A DNA stretch of 64,000 nucleotides from Nonomuraea turcica (GCF_030718205.1 NZ_JAUZQF010000006.1:1-64000), one strand, 5' to 3'. Shown: positions 8,035-17,157, counted from the first letter of the stretch. Notes: generated by a model not told the origin, from the letters alone. Translations and numbers: made by a program.

Positions 8035-9227
8035 GTGACGGCCAGCCGCTGGGCGTACTTCTCCTCCCGCCAGAGCTCCCGATCCAGCACCTCCAGCAGC
8101 GTGGCGGCCGCGTCGTAAACGTCGGTGTAGCGGATGTAGAGCGGCGCGAAGCCGAACCTGAGCACGTCCGGCGCGCGGAAGTCCCCGTGCACGCCCCGGT
8201 CGATCAGCGCCCGCATGACCGGATAGCCGTCGGGGTGGCGCAGGCTCACCTGACTGCCGCGCGCGGCGGCGTCGGCCGGCGAGGCCAGCTCCAGCGCGTC
8301 CCCGACCAGGTCGACGAAGAGCGAGGTCAGCGCCATGCTCTTGGCCCGCACCTGGCCCATGGGGACCCGTTCCCATACGTCGAGCGCCGCCTCCAGCGCC
8401 GCGAACGACAACACATGCGGCGTGCCCACCGCGAACCGTCTGATCCCCTCGGCCGGGCGGTAGCCGGGCTCGAACGCGAACGGCTCGGCGTGCCCGTGCC
8501 AGCCGGACAACACGTTCTCGGCGGTGGCGTGGTGCCGCGGGTTGACGTAGAGGAACGCGGGCGCGCCTGGGCCGGCGTTCAGGTACTTGTACGTGCATCC
8601 GACCGCGAAATCCGCCGCCGACACGTCCACCTCCATGGCGCCCACGCTGTGGCACACGTCCCAGACCATGAGCGCCCCGGCCTCCTGCACGCGGGCGGTG
8701 ATCGACGGCACGTCGTGGCGCGCGCCGGTCCGGTAGTCCACCTCCGACAGCAGCACCACGGCCGCGTCGTCGAACCGCCCTGCCCCGAAGTCGCGGATCT
8801 CGTAGCCGCCGAGCAGCCCGGCCAGCCCTTGCACCATGTAGTGGTCGGTGGGGAAGTTGCGCACGTCGGAGACGATCACCCGGCGCTCCGGGCGCAGCCG
8901 CAGCGCGGCCGCCACCGTCTGGTAGACCGCGATCGAGGTCGTGTTGCCCACCACGACCTGCCCGGGTCCCGCGCCGATCAGCGGGGCCAGCCGGTCACCG
9001 GCGGTCAGCGGCTGGGCGTACCAGCCGTCTTGGTTCCAGCCGCCGACCAGGTGCCCGCCCCACTCGTCCTCGACGGCTCGCCGCACGCGCTCCGCGGTAC
9101 GGCGGGGCAACGCGCCGAGCGAGTTGCCCACGAGGTAGACGACGCCTTCGGGGAGCACGAACTCGTCTCGGAACGCGCGGAGTGGGTCGCCGGCGTCGAG
9201 GGCGAGACAGTGGTCGCGATCTATCAC
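8031..9227 (-). CDS. kynU: Kynureninase
   Basis: A 398-residue PLP enzyme that cleaves kynurenine (or 3-hydroxykynurenine) to anthranilate (or its hydroxy form) plus alanine. The PLP lysine lies in VGCTYKYLNAGPGAPAF, preceded by the aspartate of LMVWDVCHSVGAMEVD; the N-terminal VYLVGNSLGALP is typical of kynureninases. Length is normal. The start is GTG at 9227 with GGGAG upstream. It is the last gene of an operon with 2-aminomuconate deaminase and an oxalocrotonate decarboxylase-type enzyme, fitting tryptophan or aminobenzoate breakdown. Upstream pathway genes (dioxygenases) are not in the window. Confidence 0.92.
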   Translation of the reverse strand: MIDRDHCLALDAGDPLRAFRDEFVLPEGVVYLVGNSLGALPRRTAERVRRAVEDEWGGHLVGGWNQDGWYAQPLTAGDRLAPLIGAGPGQVVVGNTTSIAVYQTVAAALRLRPERRVIVSDVRNFPTDHYMVQGLAGLLGGYEIRDFGAGRFDDAAVVLLSEVDYRTGARHDVPSITARVQEAGALMVWDVCHSVGAMEVDVSAADFAVGCTYKYLNAGPGAPAFLYVNPRHHATAENVLSGWHGHAEPFAFEPGYRPAEGIRRFAVGTPHVLSFAALEAALDVWERVPMGQVRAKSMALTSLFVDLVGDALELASPADAAARGSQVSLRHPDGYPVMRALIDRGVHGDFRAPDVLRFGFAPLYIRYTDVYDAAATLLEVLDRELWREEKYAQRLAVT

Positions 9228-9295
9228 CCGTTCACTCCCTTTATGGGCAATTATCCCGGTTTACACCATTCTGGCCGGTTGTGGGGCGTCCCGGG

Positions 9296-9715
9296 TCACT
9301 CCTGCGGATGGTAGGCGACGGCCTGCATCTCGATGAGCAGGTGGGGGTGCGGCAACTGGTGCACCGCGACCGTGGTCCTGGTAGGCCCCTCCTCGTCGAA
9401 GAACTCGGCGTAGACCTCGTTGTAGCCCTTGAAGTCGTTCATGTTGACCAGGTACGCCGTGATCTGGACGAGGTCGGCGAGCGAGCCGCCGGCCGCCTTG
9501 AGAATGTCGCCGATGTTCTCGATGACCGCCCTGGTCTGAGCGCGGATGTCCAGGTTCGTCGCCCCGTCCTTGTAGACCTCCACTCCCACGAACGTGTCGT
9601 CGGTCCTGCGGCAGTTGACGCCCGAGACGTACAGGAAGTCACCTGCCCGCTTGACGTGCGGAAACCTGCCACGCGGCGTGGCCTTTCCAGGCACCCGCAT
9701 GCCTTTGGCCCTCAC
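9296..9715 (-). CDS. 2-aminomuconate deaminase-like RidA-family protein
   Basis: A 139-residue RidA/YjgF-fold enzyme. The [20 protein letters not shown] opening and [12 protein letters not shown] segment resemble 2-aminomuconate deaminases more than ordinary RidA. It would convert 2-aminomuconate to 4-oxalocrotonate plus ammonia. The C-terminal segment [15 protein letters not shown] is the conserved RidA closing strand. GTG at 9715 is preferred because it overlaps the previous gene's stop (GTGA); an ATG five codons later is possible. Lying between a decarboxylase/hydratase and kynU supports the pathway call; a general RidA role is the alternative. Confidence 0.82.
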   Translation of the reverse strand: MRAKGMRVPGKATPRGRFPHVKRAGDFLYVSGVNCRRTDDTFVGVEVYKDGATNLDIRAQTRAVIENIGDILKAAGGSLADLVQITAYLVNMNDFKGYNEVYAEFFDEEGPTRTTVAVHQLPHPHLLIEMQAVAYHPQE

Positions 9716-10509
9716 GTGCCGAACACCGCCCGCACCGATCCGAGCCCGTCGATGTGCGCCTCGAACACGTCCCCGGGCTCGACCGGCACGACCGGGCCGA
9801 GCGCGCCGGTCAGCACCACCTCGCCGGCCCGCAGCGGCCGCTGCGTGCGGCCCAGCCGCGTGGCCAGCCACACGAGCGCGTTGAGCGGACTGCCCAGGCA
9901 CGCGGCGCCCGACCCGGCCGAGACCTCCGTCCCGGCGCGGGTCATCGTCATCCCGGACGCACGCAGATCGAGTCCCATCAGCGAGACCGGCGTGTTCCCC
10001 AGCACGAACACCCCGCTGGAGGCGTTGTCGGACACCGTGTCCGCCAGGGTGATGTCCCAGCCGTCAATGCGCGAGTCGGCGATCTCGATGGCGGGCAGCG
10101 CGAACTCCACCGCCCTGATCACCTCGGCCACCGTGAAAGGACCGCCCACCAGGTCCGCGCCCAGCACGAGCGCCACCTCCGCCTCGGCCCGCGGCTGCAG
10201 GAGCCGTCCGTACGGAATGGGCAGCCCGTCGAGGTAGGCCATATCCGCGAAGAGCGGGGCGCAGGTCGGCTGGTCGATGCCGAGCTGCCGCTGCACCTCG
10301 AGGTTCGTGACGCCGATCTTCCTGCCGACCAGCCGCCGTCCCTCGCCGAGCGCCCGCCGGATGTTGATCTCCTGGACGGCGTACGCGTCGGTCGCCGTAC
10401 CGATCAGGTCCCTGATCGGCGCGCACGGCTTGCCGGATCGCGCGGCTTCGGCCAGCCGTTCGGCGGCCTGGGAACGCGCGTCGACGGCCTGGGACCATTC
10501 GTCATGCAT
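9712..10509 (-). CDS. 4-oxalocrotonate decarboxylase / 2-keto-4-pentenoate hydratase family protein
   Basis: A 265-residue member of the MhpD/DmpH family. Landmarks are [20 protein letters not shown] (about residues 70-90), [11 protein letters not shown] with family acidic metal ligands, and the ending [18 protein letters not shown]. After a deaminase producing 4-oxalocrotonate, decarboxylation to 2-oxopent-4-enoate is the expected step; a hydratase is the alternative and cannot be excluded from sequence alone. ATG at 10509 is chosen because GGAG lies eight bases ahead, although the frame extends upstream. First gene of the kynurenine-type operon. Confidence 0.85.
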   Translation of the reverse strand: MHDEWSQAVDARSQAAERLAEAARSGKPCAPIRDLIGTATDAYAVQEINIRRALGEGRRLVGRKIGVTNLEVQRQLGIDQPTCAPLFADMAYLDGLPIPYGRLLQPRAEAEVALVLGADLVGGPFTVAEVIRAVEFALPAIEIADSRIDGWDITLADTVSDNASSGVFVLGNTPVSLMGLDLRASGMTMTRAGTEVSAGSGAACLGSPLNALVWLATRLGRTQRPLRAGEVVLTGALGPVVPVEPGDVFEAHIDGLGSVRAVFGT

Positions 10510-10657
10510 CGGGTTGCTCCAGTTTGATGGTGATCGTGGTGGGTTCAGAGTAGAAGTTGAGCGATCGCATGCCACCCTCCCTGCCACCTCCACGTCGCTC
10601 TCGGCGAGAAGGCTTCCCTGGCATCGTCTCCCTCGACCACGGCGCAGAAGGATCCGA

Positions 10658-10714
10658 GAAGACCTGTCCAGATGGACATCTTCCGGTACCCCTAGATCAC
10701 TGACCATCATGGTC
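10658..10714. promoter_or_regulatory. Two dyads in a divergent promoter region
   Basis: Between the decarboxylase (minus) and VanZ-like (plus) starts lie a nested dyad, GAAGA...GTCCA-GA-TGGAC..TCTTC (10658-10683), and a palindrome GACCAT-C-ATGGTC (10702-10714) ending two bases before the VanZ ATG. Either could be an operator; the binding protein is unknown. Confidence 0.45.
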
Positions 10715-10716
10715 GG

Positions 10717-11259
10717 ATGGCACGGACGTGGGAATTGTGGGGAAACGTCATTATTGCTGGTACGTTTGCACTCCCCTTGGCCTTGCTAGCAATCTTGCTT
10801 GTCTCCCGCCACCGCGCTCGCGCCGGCCACCCGGCGCCTCTGCGCACGTCGATCGCCGACATCGGCATCGTGGTCGGCACCGCGCCGTGGATTTGGATGA
10901 TCCTCACCCCGTCCGACGGCGCTCGCGGAGTCGGCCTCGTCCCGTTCATGGACCTCGCCGACGTCGCCACCGCATCGTGGCAGACCGTATTGGTGCAGGT
11001 CGGAGGCAATCTGCTGGTGTTCGCCGCCCTGGGGGCGCTGCTGCCGGTACGCACCCCCGCCATGGCCTCGATCGGCCGGGTTGCGGCGGTCTCCGCGGCA
11101 TTTTCGGTCCTGGTCGAGCTCCTCCAGTACGTGCTGAGACTGGGCCGTTTCTCCTCCATCGACGACGTCATCCTCAACACGGCAGGCGCCGTGATCTTCG
11201 CACTGATTACTCGCCGCTGGTGGGCCACCCGAATACCGGCTGGGACCGTTCCACGGTAA
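10717..11259 (+). CDS. VanZ-like membrane protein
   Basis: A 180-residue integral membrane protein with about four transmembrane segments (roughly residues 8-30, 47-65, 90-110 and 125-165). The VanZ-type features are GLVPFMD after the second segment, VGGNLLVFAALGALLP, and the closing VELLQYVLRLGRFSSIDDVILNTAG split across the last helices. VanZ proteins give low-level teicoplanin resistance in some Gram-positives; in actinomycetes their role is unclear. The gene appears single, divergent from the kynurenine operon. Confidence 0.85.
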   Translation: MARTWELWGNVIIAGTFALPLALLAILLVSRHRARAGHPAPLRTSIADIGIVVGTAPWIWMILTPSDGARGVGLVPFMDLADVATASWQTVLVQVGGNLLVFAALGALLPVRTPAMASIGRVAAVSAAFSVLVELLQYVLRLGRFSSIDDVILNTAGAVIFALITRRWWATRIPAGTVPR

Positions 11260-11411
11260 CGGTCTGCTAAAACGCAGCGGAATTCACCACACGGGCACGA
11301 TCCGCTCAAAAGAAGCCCGGGACCAACCTCTGTATCTGTGCGATCGTGGACAAGACGGGGCAAGTTCTCTGGAGACGCCACTACCTGGTTGGTGACAGAG
11401 GGTGATCAAAG

Positions 11412-12164
11412 TTGTCTGAATCCCCGGTACCCCACGAGCCCCCTATCTATCGCCGCATCGCCGACGGTCTCCGCGCCCGGATCCTGTCCGGCGAGTTGCG
11501 CGATGGGGACCGACTACCGGGCGAGAACGCTCTGATGGCCGAATACGCAATCGCACGAGCCACCGCCAGGCAGGCGCTTGCCGTACTGATCAATGAAGGG
11601 CTGGCGGTGCCCAGACGAGGTTCGGGGGTTTACGTGCGGCTGTTCAAACCGATCCGCAGGCACGGCTCACGTCGCCTGTCACGAGAGCAGTGGGGTCAGG
11701 GCCAGGCCATCTGGGAGGCCGACACCCGAGGCCGGCCGTTCACCGTGGATCACGTCGAGGTGGCGCTGGAGCGGGCCACAGAGGAGGTCGCGAGCGTTCT
11801 GGACAGCCGCGAGGTCTGGGTGCGGCGACGCCGCTACTCGGTCGACACCAGGCCCGTGCAACTGGCCACGTCCTACTTTCCCGCCGCCCTGGTGGAGGGC
11901 AGCGCGATCACCCTTCCCGACACAGGCCCGGGCGGCGTCTACGCCAGGCTGGGCGATCTGGGCGTGCCCCCGGCCCACTTCACCGAGGAGGTGCGGGCCC
12001 GCATGCCGCAACCGCGCGAGAGCGCGCTGCTGGACCTGCCGGGCGGCACACCCGTGATCGTCATCGCGCGGACCGCGTACACGTCCGGAGGACTGCCCGT
12101 CGAGGTCAACGAGATGGTGCTGGATTCGGCGGCTTATGTACTCCAGTACGACTTCGACGCCTAA
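11412..12164 (+). CDS. GntR-family regulator with UTRA ligand domain (HutC type)
   Basis: A 250-residue regulator. Residues about 10-75 are a GntR winged helix (RIADGLRARILSGELRDGD, then NALMAEYAIARATARQAL). Residues about 100-245 are a UTRA effector domain ending EVNEMVLDSAAYVLQYDFDA. The start is TTG at 11412 behind an AGAGGGTG-like site; no better ATG or GTG is in frame. HutC-type members sense small molecules such as urocanate or amino sugars. The ligand and targets here are unknown. Confidence 0.88.
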   Translation: MSESPVPHEPPIYRRIADGLRARILSGELRDGDRLPGENALMAEYAIARATARQALAVLINEGLAVPRRGSGVYVRLFKPIRRHGSRRLSREQWGQGQAIWEADTRGRPFTVDHVEVALERATEEVASVLDSREVWVRRRRYSVDTRPVQLATSYFPAALVEGSAITLPDTGPGGVYARLGDLGVPPAHFTEEVRARMPQPRESALLDLPGGTPVIVIARTAYTSGGLPVEVNEMVLDSAAYVLQYDFDA

Positions 12165-12190
12165 ATCAAGGTGATCTGTCAAGCGATAGG

Positions 12191-12219
12191 TTGACCTGTC
12201 CATCACGATCATTGATATC
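12191..12219 (+). promoter_or_regulatory. Candidate promoter of the 80-residue protein gene
   Basis: TTGACC (12191-12196) and GATATC (12214-12219) are separated by exactly 17 bases and point towards the small gene at 12287. The -10 is imperfect, so confidence is limited. Confidence 0.4.
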
Positions 12220-12286
12220 TCTAGAGAAGTCGTTCATCTTCTTAGAGAGATGGAACTTCGCCTGGGGCCCGGGAAGGTGGACGGCG

Positions 12287-12529
12287 ATGTCCTTTGATCG
12301 GCACCTCGCCGAGATCGCCCGGGAGTTCCCCCAGTGGACCATCTGGCGGAGCGATGCGGGCCGCTGGTGGGCCACGAGACACCATCCGCTGAGCGCGGCG
12401 CAGCGCGACGCGGGATGTGCGATGACCATCGACGCGGACGACCCGGACGGCCTGCGTGACCGGCTCCGGGACCAGGAACGACGAGCCGGGGACCCGCACC
12501 GGTGGCGGGCCGGCCCGGCGCCGCCTTGA
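12287..12529 (+). CDS. Small hypothetical cytoplasmic protein
   Basis: An 80-residue protein, MSFDRHLAEIAREFPQWTIW..., rich in Trp, Arg and Asp, with no signal peptide or membrane segment. The pattern WRSDAGRWWATRHHPL followed by a helical, highly charged tail is of a kind I associate with small actinomycete proteins of unknown role encoded near GntR-type regulators. The ATG at 12287 has GGAAGG about ten bases ahead. GC and codon use match the neighbours, which supports it being real. Confidence 0.6.
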   Translation: MSFDRHLAEIAREFPQWTIWRSDAGRWWATRHHPLSAAQRDAGCAMTIDADDPDGLRDRLRDQERRAGDPHRWRAGPAPP

Positions 12530-12703
12530 CGTCCGCCGTGGAGCGTTCCGCGGCGGACGCACATGAGCAGCCCGGTGCCGGGTCCAGCGTCTCGGCGGCC
12601 CCGGCACCGGGCCACCACACAGGAGGGGCCACGAACGCGGAAGCCTCCGACCCTATCGGGGGCGGGGGCTTCCGCTCCGTACAGTCATAGCCGCCTGGTG
12701 GGA

Positions 12704-13690
12704 TTACTTGGGGACCTCGGACAAGCGGACGATGGTCACGTCCGTGTCGTCGGAGATGGCCGGGGGCGCGTCCGCCGGCGGACGCTCCTCCTCCTGCGCC
12801 TCCACGATGATCCGCACGTCCTCCTGCCCCGAGGGAAGGGCGTGCTCCTGAGGCGAGGGGGGAAGGGCGTGCTCGGGCACCAGCGGCCCCGCGCCCGACT
12901 CGCTGCGCATGAGATCGCCCAGCACCGAGCTGATCTCCGTCAGCCGCCGCACGACCTCGCTGTGCGTGTTGGTCAGATAGTCCACCCGCCGCCCCGCGTG
13001 CTCGTCCAGCGTCGCGGTGCGCTGCCGCGCCGCCGCGAGCATCGAATCGGACTCACTCCGCGCACCCGTGAGCAGCTGCTCGGCCTGCGCGTTGGCGGAC
13101 TTCATCAGCTGCTCGGACTCGGCCTGGGCGGCGGTCACCACCCGCTCCGCCTCGGCCCGTGCCTCGCGCAGCGCCTCATCAGCCTCGGTGCGGGCGGCGG
13201 TGAGATGCTCCTCCGCGTCCGCACCCGCCTGGGCCAACATGCCCTCCGCCGCCTGCGTCGCCTCGTGCACGCGGCGCTCGGCCTCGCCCTGCGCGGAGGT
13301 GAGGATCTTGTCAGCGGTCTCGCGGGACGTCATCAACAGCCGGTCGGCCTCCGACTTGGCCGCGTCACGCACGCTGGCGGCCTCGGCCTCGGCGTCCGAT
13401 CGCTTGGCCGCGGCCTCCTCTTCGCCGAGCTTGAGGATCTGGGCGAGCCTGGGGCTGAGGTCCTCATAGCTCTGCGGCGCCTCGACCATGCGCCGCCTGG
13501 CCTCGGCCAGCTCGATGCGGCCCTGCTCGGCCTGGTCGATCGCCCGTGCCAGCCGCTCTTCCAGATCCCGTATCTGGTTACGGGTTCGGAGCATGTAGTC
13601 GTGGACCTGGCGGCGGTTGTAGCCGCGCATCACGACTTCGAAGGTGTCCTCTTGCATCAGATCGGGAATGCTCTCGTGCTGGTTCATCAT
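12704..13690 (-). CDS. DivIVA/FilP-like coiled-coil cytoskeletal protein
   Basis: A 328-residue protein. The start, FEVVMRGYNRRQVHDYMLR, matches the DivIVA-type N-terminal motif, and SYEDLSPRLAQILKLGEEEA (about residues 74-93) matches the same position in Streptomyces FilP. Residues about 90-250 are one long Ala/Glu/Arg coiled coil, followed by a Pro-rich tail and an acidic C-terminus. FilP and Scy form filaments that support the growing hyphal tip; a similar polar-growth role is inferred. The ribosome-binding site before ATG 13690 is weak, and a second ATG follows at once. Confidence 0.8.
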   Translation of the reverse strand: MMNQHESIPDLMQEDTFEVVMRGYNRRQVHDYMLRTRNQIRDLEERLARAIDQAEQGRIELAEARRRMVEAPQSYEDLSPRLAQILKLGEEEAAAKRSDAEAEAASVRDAAKSEADRLLMTSRETADKILTSAQGEAERRVHEATQAAEGMLAQAGADAEEHLTAARTEADEALREARAEAERVVTAAQAESEQLMKSANAQAEQLLTGARSESDSMLAAARQRTATLDEHAGRRVDYLTNTHSEVVRRLTEISSVLGDLMRSESGAGPLVPEHALPPSPQEHALPSGQEDVRIIVEAQEEERPPADAPPAISDDTDVTIVRLSEVPK

Positions 13691-13849
13691 GGGGGTTACC
13701 TAAAGGTGGTTTGCGTGAGGCGGGGGGAAACTGCGGGTTGTGAGGGTCTGACGACGAGACGTCAGGAAACGACTCTCCTGCCATCTGCCCACGTCCGCAA
13801 CCGGAACGCCATAGTGGAGCCACGGAGCTCGGGAATTACGATGTGACGG

Positions 13850-14371
13850 GTGTACATAGCAGCGTTGGACAACGGAGCAGTCCCGGACATACATCCCGAG
13901 GCGTACATAGGGCACGGCGTGACCGTGGTCGGCAGGGTCCGGATCGGCCGGGCGTCCAGCATCTGGTACGGCTCCGTTCTCCGCGGCGACGACGAGCGGA
14001 TCGAAATCGGCCAGGAATGCAACGTACAGGATCTGTGTTGCCTGCACTCCGACCCGGGTGAGCCCGCGGTCCTGGAGGACCGGGTCAGCCTGGGCCACAA
14101 GGCCATGGTCCACGGCGCCCACGTGGAGTCCGGCGCGTTGATCGGCATCGGCGCGATCGTGCTCGGCGGCGCCCGCATCGGGGCGGGCACACTGGTCGCC
14201 GCCGGAGCGCTGGTGGGCCCTGGCAAGAAGATCCCGGCCGGCGTGCTGGTCGCCGGCGTGCCCGGGAAGATCGTGCGCGAGCTCACCGACGACGACCGGG
14301 CGTCCTTCGCCCGCACGCCGGACAACTACATCGCCAAGGCGCTCAGGCACCGGCAGGCGTCATCGCTTTGA
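13850..14371 (+). CDS. Gamma-class carbonic anhydrase-like protein
   Basis: A 173-residue left-handed beta-helix (hexapeptide repeat) protein. Three histidines at the zinc-ligand positions are present: His66 (CCLHSD), His83 and His88 (GHKAMVHG). It probably hydrates CO2, but many YrdA/PaaY-type relatives have weak or untested activity. The start is GTG at 13850; TACGAT lies seven bases upstream, so the mRNA is probably leaderless. The 3' end overlaps the convergent lipoprotein gene by 29 bases. Confidence 0.87.
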   Translation: MYIAALDNGAVPDIHPEAYIGHGVTVVGRVRIGRASSIWYGSVLRGDDERIEIGQECNVQDLCCLHSDPGEPAVLEDRVSLGHKAMVHGAHVESGALIGIGAIVLGGARIGAGTLVAAGALVGPGKKIPAGVLVAGVPGKIVRELTDDDRASFARTPDNYIAKALRHRQASSL

Positions 14372-15245
14372 TCAGGACCTCGTCGGACACCGACGCGTTG
14401 TTGAGCGGGTCGGCGTACTCCGGCAGCTCGGGCCGCAGGAACCGGACGAAGTCGACGGTCAGTTCAAGGTCGGGCCGGCCGCTGACCTGCTTGGCGTTGG
14501 CCTTGGCCGCGTCCTTCTTGAGGGTGTTGTAGCTGTCCCAGTCCGTATAGGCGGTGACGCCCCATTGCAGCACGTCAGGCAGGGTCGAGGGCCAGCGGTT
14601 GCCGACCTTCCACTTGCCGCCGTCCTCCTTGTACAAGGCGACGAAGACGCGGCCCACCCTGGCCAGCACGAGCTCCACCCAGCCGTTCTTGACCGCCAGC
14701 TCCTTCGGCTTGGAGCTGCCGTCCTTGGTGTACTTCACCTCGACCTGACCGCTCTTCTCGGCAGTGCCGGTGGTGACCGACACCCAGTTGGGCGTGGTGT
14801 ACGAGTCGGGCTGGCGGGCCATCAGGCCGCCGAGGGAGAACTTGCGCTTGGGCTGGCCGCCGCTCTTGCCCTCGACCTTGACCCGGGCGTGCATGACGAT
14901 GTCGCCGGCGAGCTCCTGGTAGACGAAGGGGCCGCGGAAGCCGTCGAACCAGGCCGAGGTCTTGGGCTCCAGATACATCGAGCCCTTCACGGTCTTGTTC
15001 ACGTCCCACTTGGCGATCCTGTCGACGTCCTTCTCGGTCTCGCTCAGCTTCGTCCACAGGGACAGGTCGGTCGCGTTCGCGAACTCCGTCGAGGCCTGGC
15101 CCACCTCCCCGCCGGGCGCCGGCGGGGTGACCTTGTCCAGGGTGACCAGTCCGGGACCGCTGGGCGTCGGCTGTGCCGAGGTAGTCGTGCCGCAACCGGC
15201 GAGCACGCTCGCGACCGCCAACGTCCCTGCTACCTTCGCCCTCAT
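14343..15245 (-). CDS. Putative lipoprotein with a concanavalin-like (DUF1349-type) fold
   Basis: A 300-residue secreted lipoprotein. The signal peptide MRAKVAGTLAVASVLAGC has a lipobox with Cys18. After a Pro/Thr-rich linker, residues about 75-285 look like a beta-sandwich: FDGFRGPFVYQELAGDIVMH, GGLMARQPDSY and WVSVTTGT are features of DUF1349 or laminin-G-like sugar-binding domains. A carbohydrate-binding surface role is inferred. ATG 15245 is chosen for its signal peptide; ATG 15254 is equally possible. It overlaps the carbonic anhydrase gene at the 3' end. Confidence 0.75.
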   Translation of the reverse strand: MRAKVAGTLAVASVLAGCGTTTSAQPTPSGPGLVTLDKVTPPAPGGEVGQASTEFANATDLSLWTKLSETEKDVDRIAKWDVNKTVKGSMYLEPKTSAWFDGFRGPFVYQELAGDIVMHARVKVEGKSGGQPKRKFSLGGLMARQPDSYTTPNWVSVTTGTAEKSGQVEVKYTKDGSSKPKELAVKNGWVELVLARVGRVFVALYKEDGGKWKVGNRWPSTLPDVLQWGVTAYTDWDSYNTLKKDAAKANAKQVSGRPDLELTVDFVRFLRPELPEYADPLNNASVSDEVLIKAMTPAGA

Positions 15246-15265
15246 AGCGGACATTCTGCCGTGAA

Positions 15266-16642
15266 ATGCCGATGGTTGATCCGATGGCTCCCAGTACCAT
15301 GACGCCCGTGCCACCCTGGGACGCGTTCACTTCTGCCGAGGCGGAGGTCCGCGCGATGGTCGCGGACCCGCGCTGGCAAGGGCTTTCCGTGCCCGATCGC
15401 GCCCACGTCCTGGCCGCCAGGATTCTTGTGACCCCAGATGGCGACCGCTGGCTCTTCGGCGCGCACGCGCGCTGGCACCTGTACGACCCCGCCGACGGCT
15501 GCTGGCGCCTGGCGGCGCCGCCGCGGAGCACACGGGCCCGGCAGGTCCAGCACGCCGCGGCCGTGCTGCCGGACGCGGTGCTCCCGTACGGTCCCGACTT
15601 CCACGCCGAGCCGGGCTCCACCCAGGCGTTCATCGGCCCCGACGTGTCGGCGGACCTGACCGAGCAGGTCAGGGTGCTGGTGCGGGCGAGCGGGCGCAAG
15701 TCGGAGCTGGACTATCCCCTGACGGCGTTCGACGAGATCTTCGCCTCCGACGTGCCGAGCACGGTGGCGGCGGTCTGGGGCACGATCATGTGGTGCGCGT
15801 ACGCGCCTGCCTTCGACGGCAACGAGCGGCTGATCACCGTGTTCGGCGAATACCTGCGCCGCCCGCTGCCCGGCGACGAGTGGGTGCGCTGGTTGCCCGC
15901 GCCGCCCCTGCTCGACCTCGTCACGCTGGTGGCGGAGCGGGCGCGGGCCGGCCGCACGCGCGAGGCGCTCAGGCTCGCCGCCGTCATGGCCGACACGGCG
16001 CAGATCCTCCTGTCCGACACCCGTTTCAGGCCGCGGGCGCTGGCGCTGCTCACCATGGTGGAGCCCATGCTGCGCCGGTCCGGGCTCGACGACACCTCGC
16101 CCGGCGACGAGGTGGTGCGCCAGGTCTGGCTGGGCCGCTGTCCCGCGCGGCTGAGCCGGGCGTTGCTGGTGGAGACCGATCCCGAGGCGCACTTCTCCCA
16201 CTCCGTCTACGACCTGGCCGAGGCGCTGGCTTTCATGCCGCACCCGCCGCGGTCCACGGCGGCGTTCCTGGCCGATCTGTCGGACTCCAGGGGTCTGCTG
16301 CCCGCGCGGCTGGATCACCGGCTCAGGATGGCATACGAGGAGCTGGAGCGGGCCGGGCTCACCGGAACCTCCGCGGGGGAGACGACCGCGCCGGACGGGT
16401 TCCCCGCGCAGGGACGGCCCGGCGGGGTGTCGATCGCCCCCTCGCCGGTGCTGGAGGTGGCGCCGCCGGACCGGGCCAGCGCGGCGGCTGTGCTCGGGGC
16501 CGCGTACGCGACGGGGCTGGCGTGGGGCAGGCTGACCGGCGCCAAGGTGCCCGAGCGCGGGCTGGCGGGGCAGTCGGCGCTTGTGCAGAAGCTCGTCCAC
16601 GAACGCGACGATCATCATGAACATGACACAGGTCACTACTAA
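15266..16642 (+). CDS. Hypothetical protein with His-rich C-terminal tail
   Basis: A 458-residue soluble protein I cannot assign. The N-terminal 110 residues read like a small alpha/beta domain: DAFTSAEAEVRAMVADPRW, and RWLFGAHARWHLYDPADGCW, which suggests packed aromatics. The middle is helical, and the last residues, HERDDHHEHDTGHY, are His/Asp-rich and could bind metal. Several in-frame ATGs lie within the first 12 codons, so the exact start is open. It is divergent from the lipoprotein gene with only about 20 bases between them. Codon use is typical of the region. Confidence 0.7.
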   Translation: MPMVDPMAPSTMTPVPPWDAFTSAEAEVRAMVADPRWQGLSVPDRAHVLAARILVTPDGDRWLFGAHARWHLYDPADGCWRLAAPPRSTRARQVQHAAAVLPDAVLPYGPDFHAEPGSTQAFIGPDVSADLTEQVRVLVRASGRKSELDYPLTAFDEIFASDVPSTVAAVWGTIMWCAYAPAFDGNERLITVFGEYLRRPLPGDEWVRWLPAPPLLDLVTLVAERARAGRTREALRLAAVMADTAQILLSDTRFRPRALALLTMVEPMLRRSGLDDTSPGDEVVRQVWLGRCPARLSRALLVETDPEAHFSHSVYDLAEALAFMPHPPRSTAAFLADLSDSRGLLPARLDHRLRMAYEELERAGLTGTSAGETTAPDGFPAQGRPGGVSIAPSPVLEVAPPDRASAAAVLGAAYATGLAWGRLTGAKVPERGLAGQSALVQKLVHERDDHHEHDTGHY

Positions 16643-16856
16643 ACCACTTATCCCGCTATTTCACCCTAACCACCCCTATATCGTTCTAACACTCCAGGTA
16701 ACAGGAAATACGCTGAATTGTGATCTCGGATTCGGGAAATGATCCCACTGGGGCTCCGCGGCACGGAAAGGAATGACTCCGATGGGCCATGTCGCCGGAA
16801 GGGGCCGCACCGTAACCTCGTAGAGGGTGTGGGCTGCGGAAGGAAAGGACGACGCG

Positions 16857-17018
16857 GTGGGGCACGACGACCTGGACTCTCGGGTCCACGACCGTGTCGC
16901 GTTGGACGAGATTGCGCTCTACGCCGAGGTGCTCACGGCCGTGGCTGTCAGCGAGCGGCGGCTGACCTTGGACGAACTCGACGACGCGCTCGGATTGCGG
17001 ACTTCGGCGAGCCGCTGA
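16857..17018 (+). CDS. Small conserved-type protein of 53 residues
   Basis: An acidic, helical 53-residue protein (GHDDLDSRVHDRVALDEIAL, then YAEVLTAVAVSERRLTLDEL). GTG at 16857 is preceded at ideal distance by GGAAAGG, and a strong terminator follows 28 bases after the stop, so this looks like a genuine one-gene transcript. I believe similar small proteins recur in actinomycetes but know no function. A longer in-frame start at 16827 exists but has a poorer ribosome-binding site. Confidence 0.65.
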   Translation: MGHDDLDSRVHDRVALDEIALYAEVLTAVAVSERRLTLDELDDALGLRTSASR

Positions 17019-17046
17019 AGGACCATACGACCATCACGATTACTGA

Positions 17047-17072
17047 CCCCGGGGACCTAGTTCCCGGGGTTT
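17047..17072 (+). terminator. Rho-independent-type terminator
   Basis: CCCCGGG and CCCGGGG arms plus inner G-T and A-T pairs enclose a CCTAG loop, and TTT follows. It lies 28 bases after the 53-residue protein gene. Confidence 0.8.
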
Positions 17073-17157
17073 CGCATAACTAGTCACTTGCCCCCATCGG
17101 TCTCCTCCGTACAAATGAGGCATCCTCACATTCGACGGAGACTTACGAGACGGAGAC

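Noticed and set aside
7206..9314. A 702-codon plus-strand frame
   Set aside because: It is the shifted or antisense reading of the DUF2293 and kynU genes, a GC-bias shadow.
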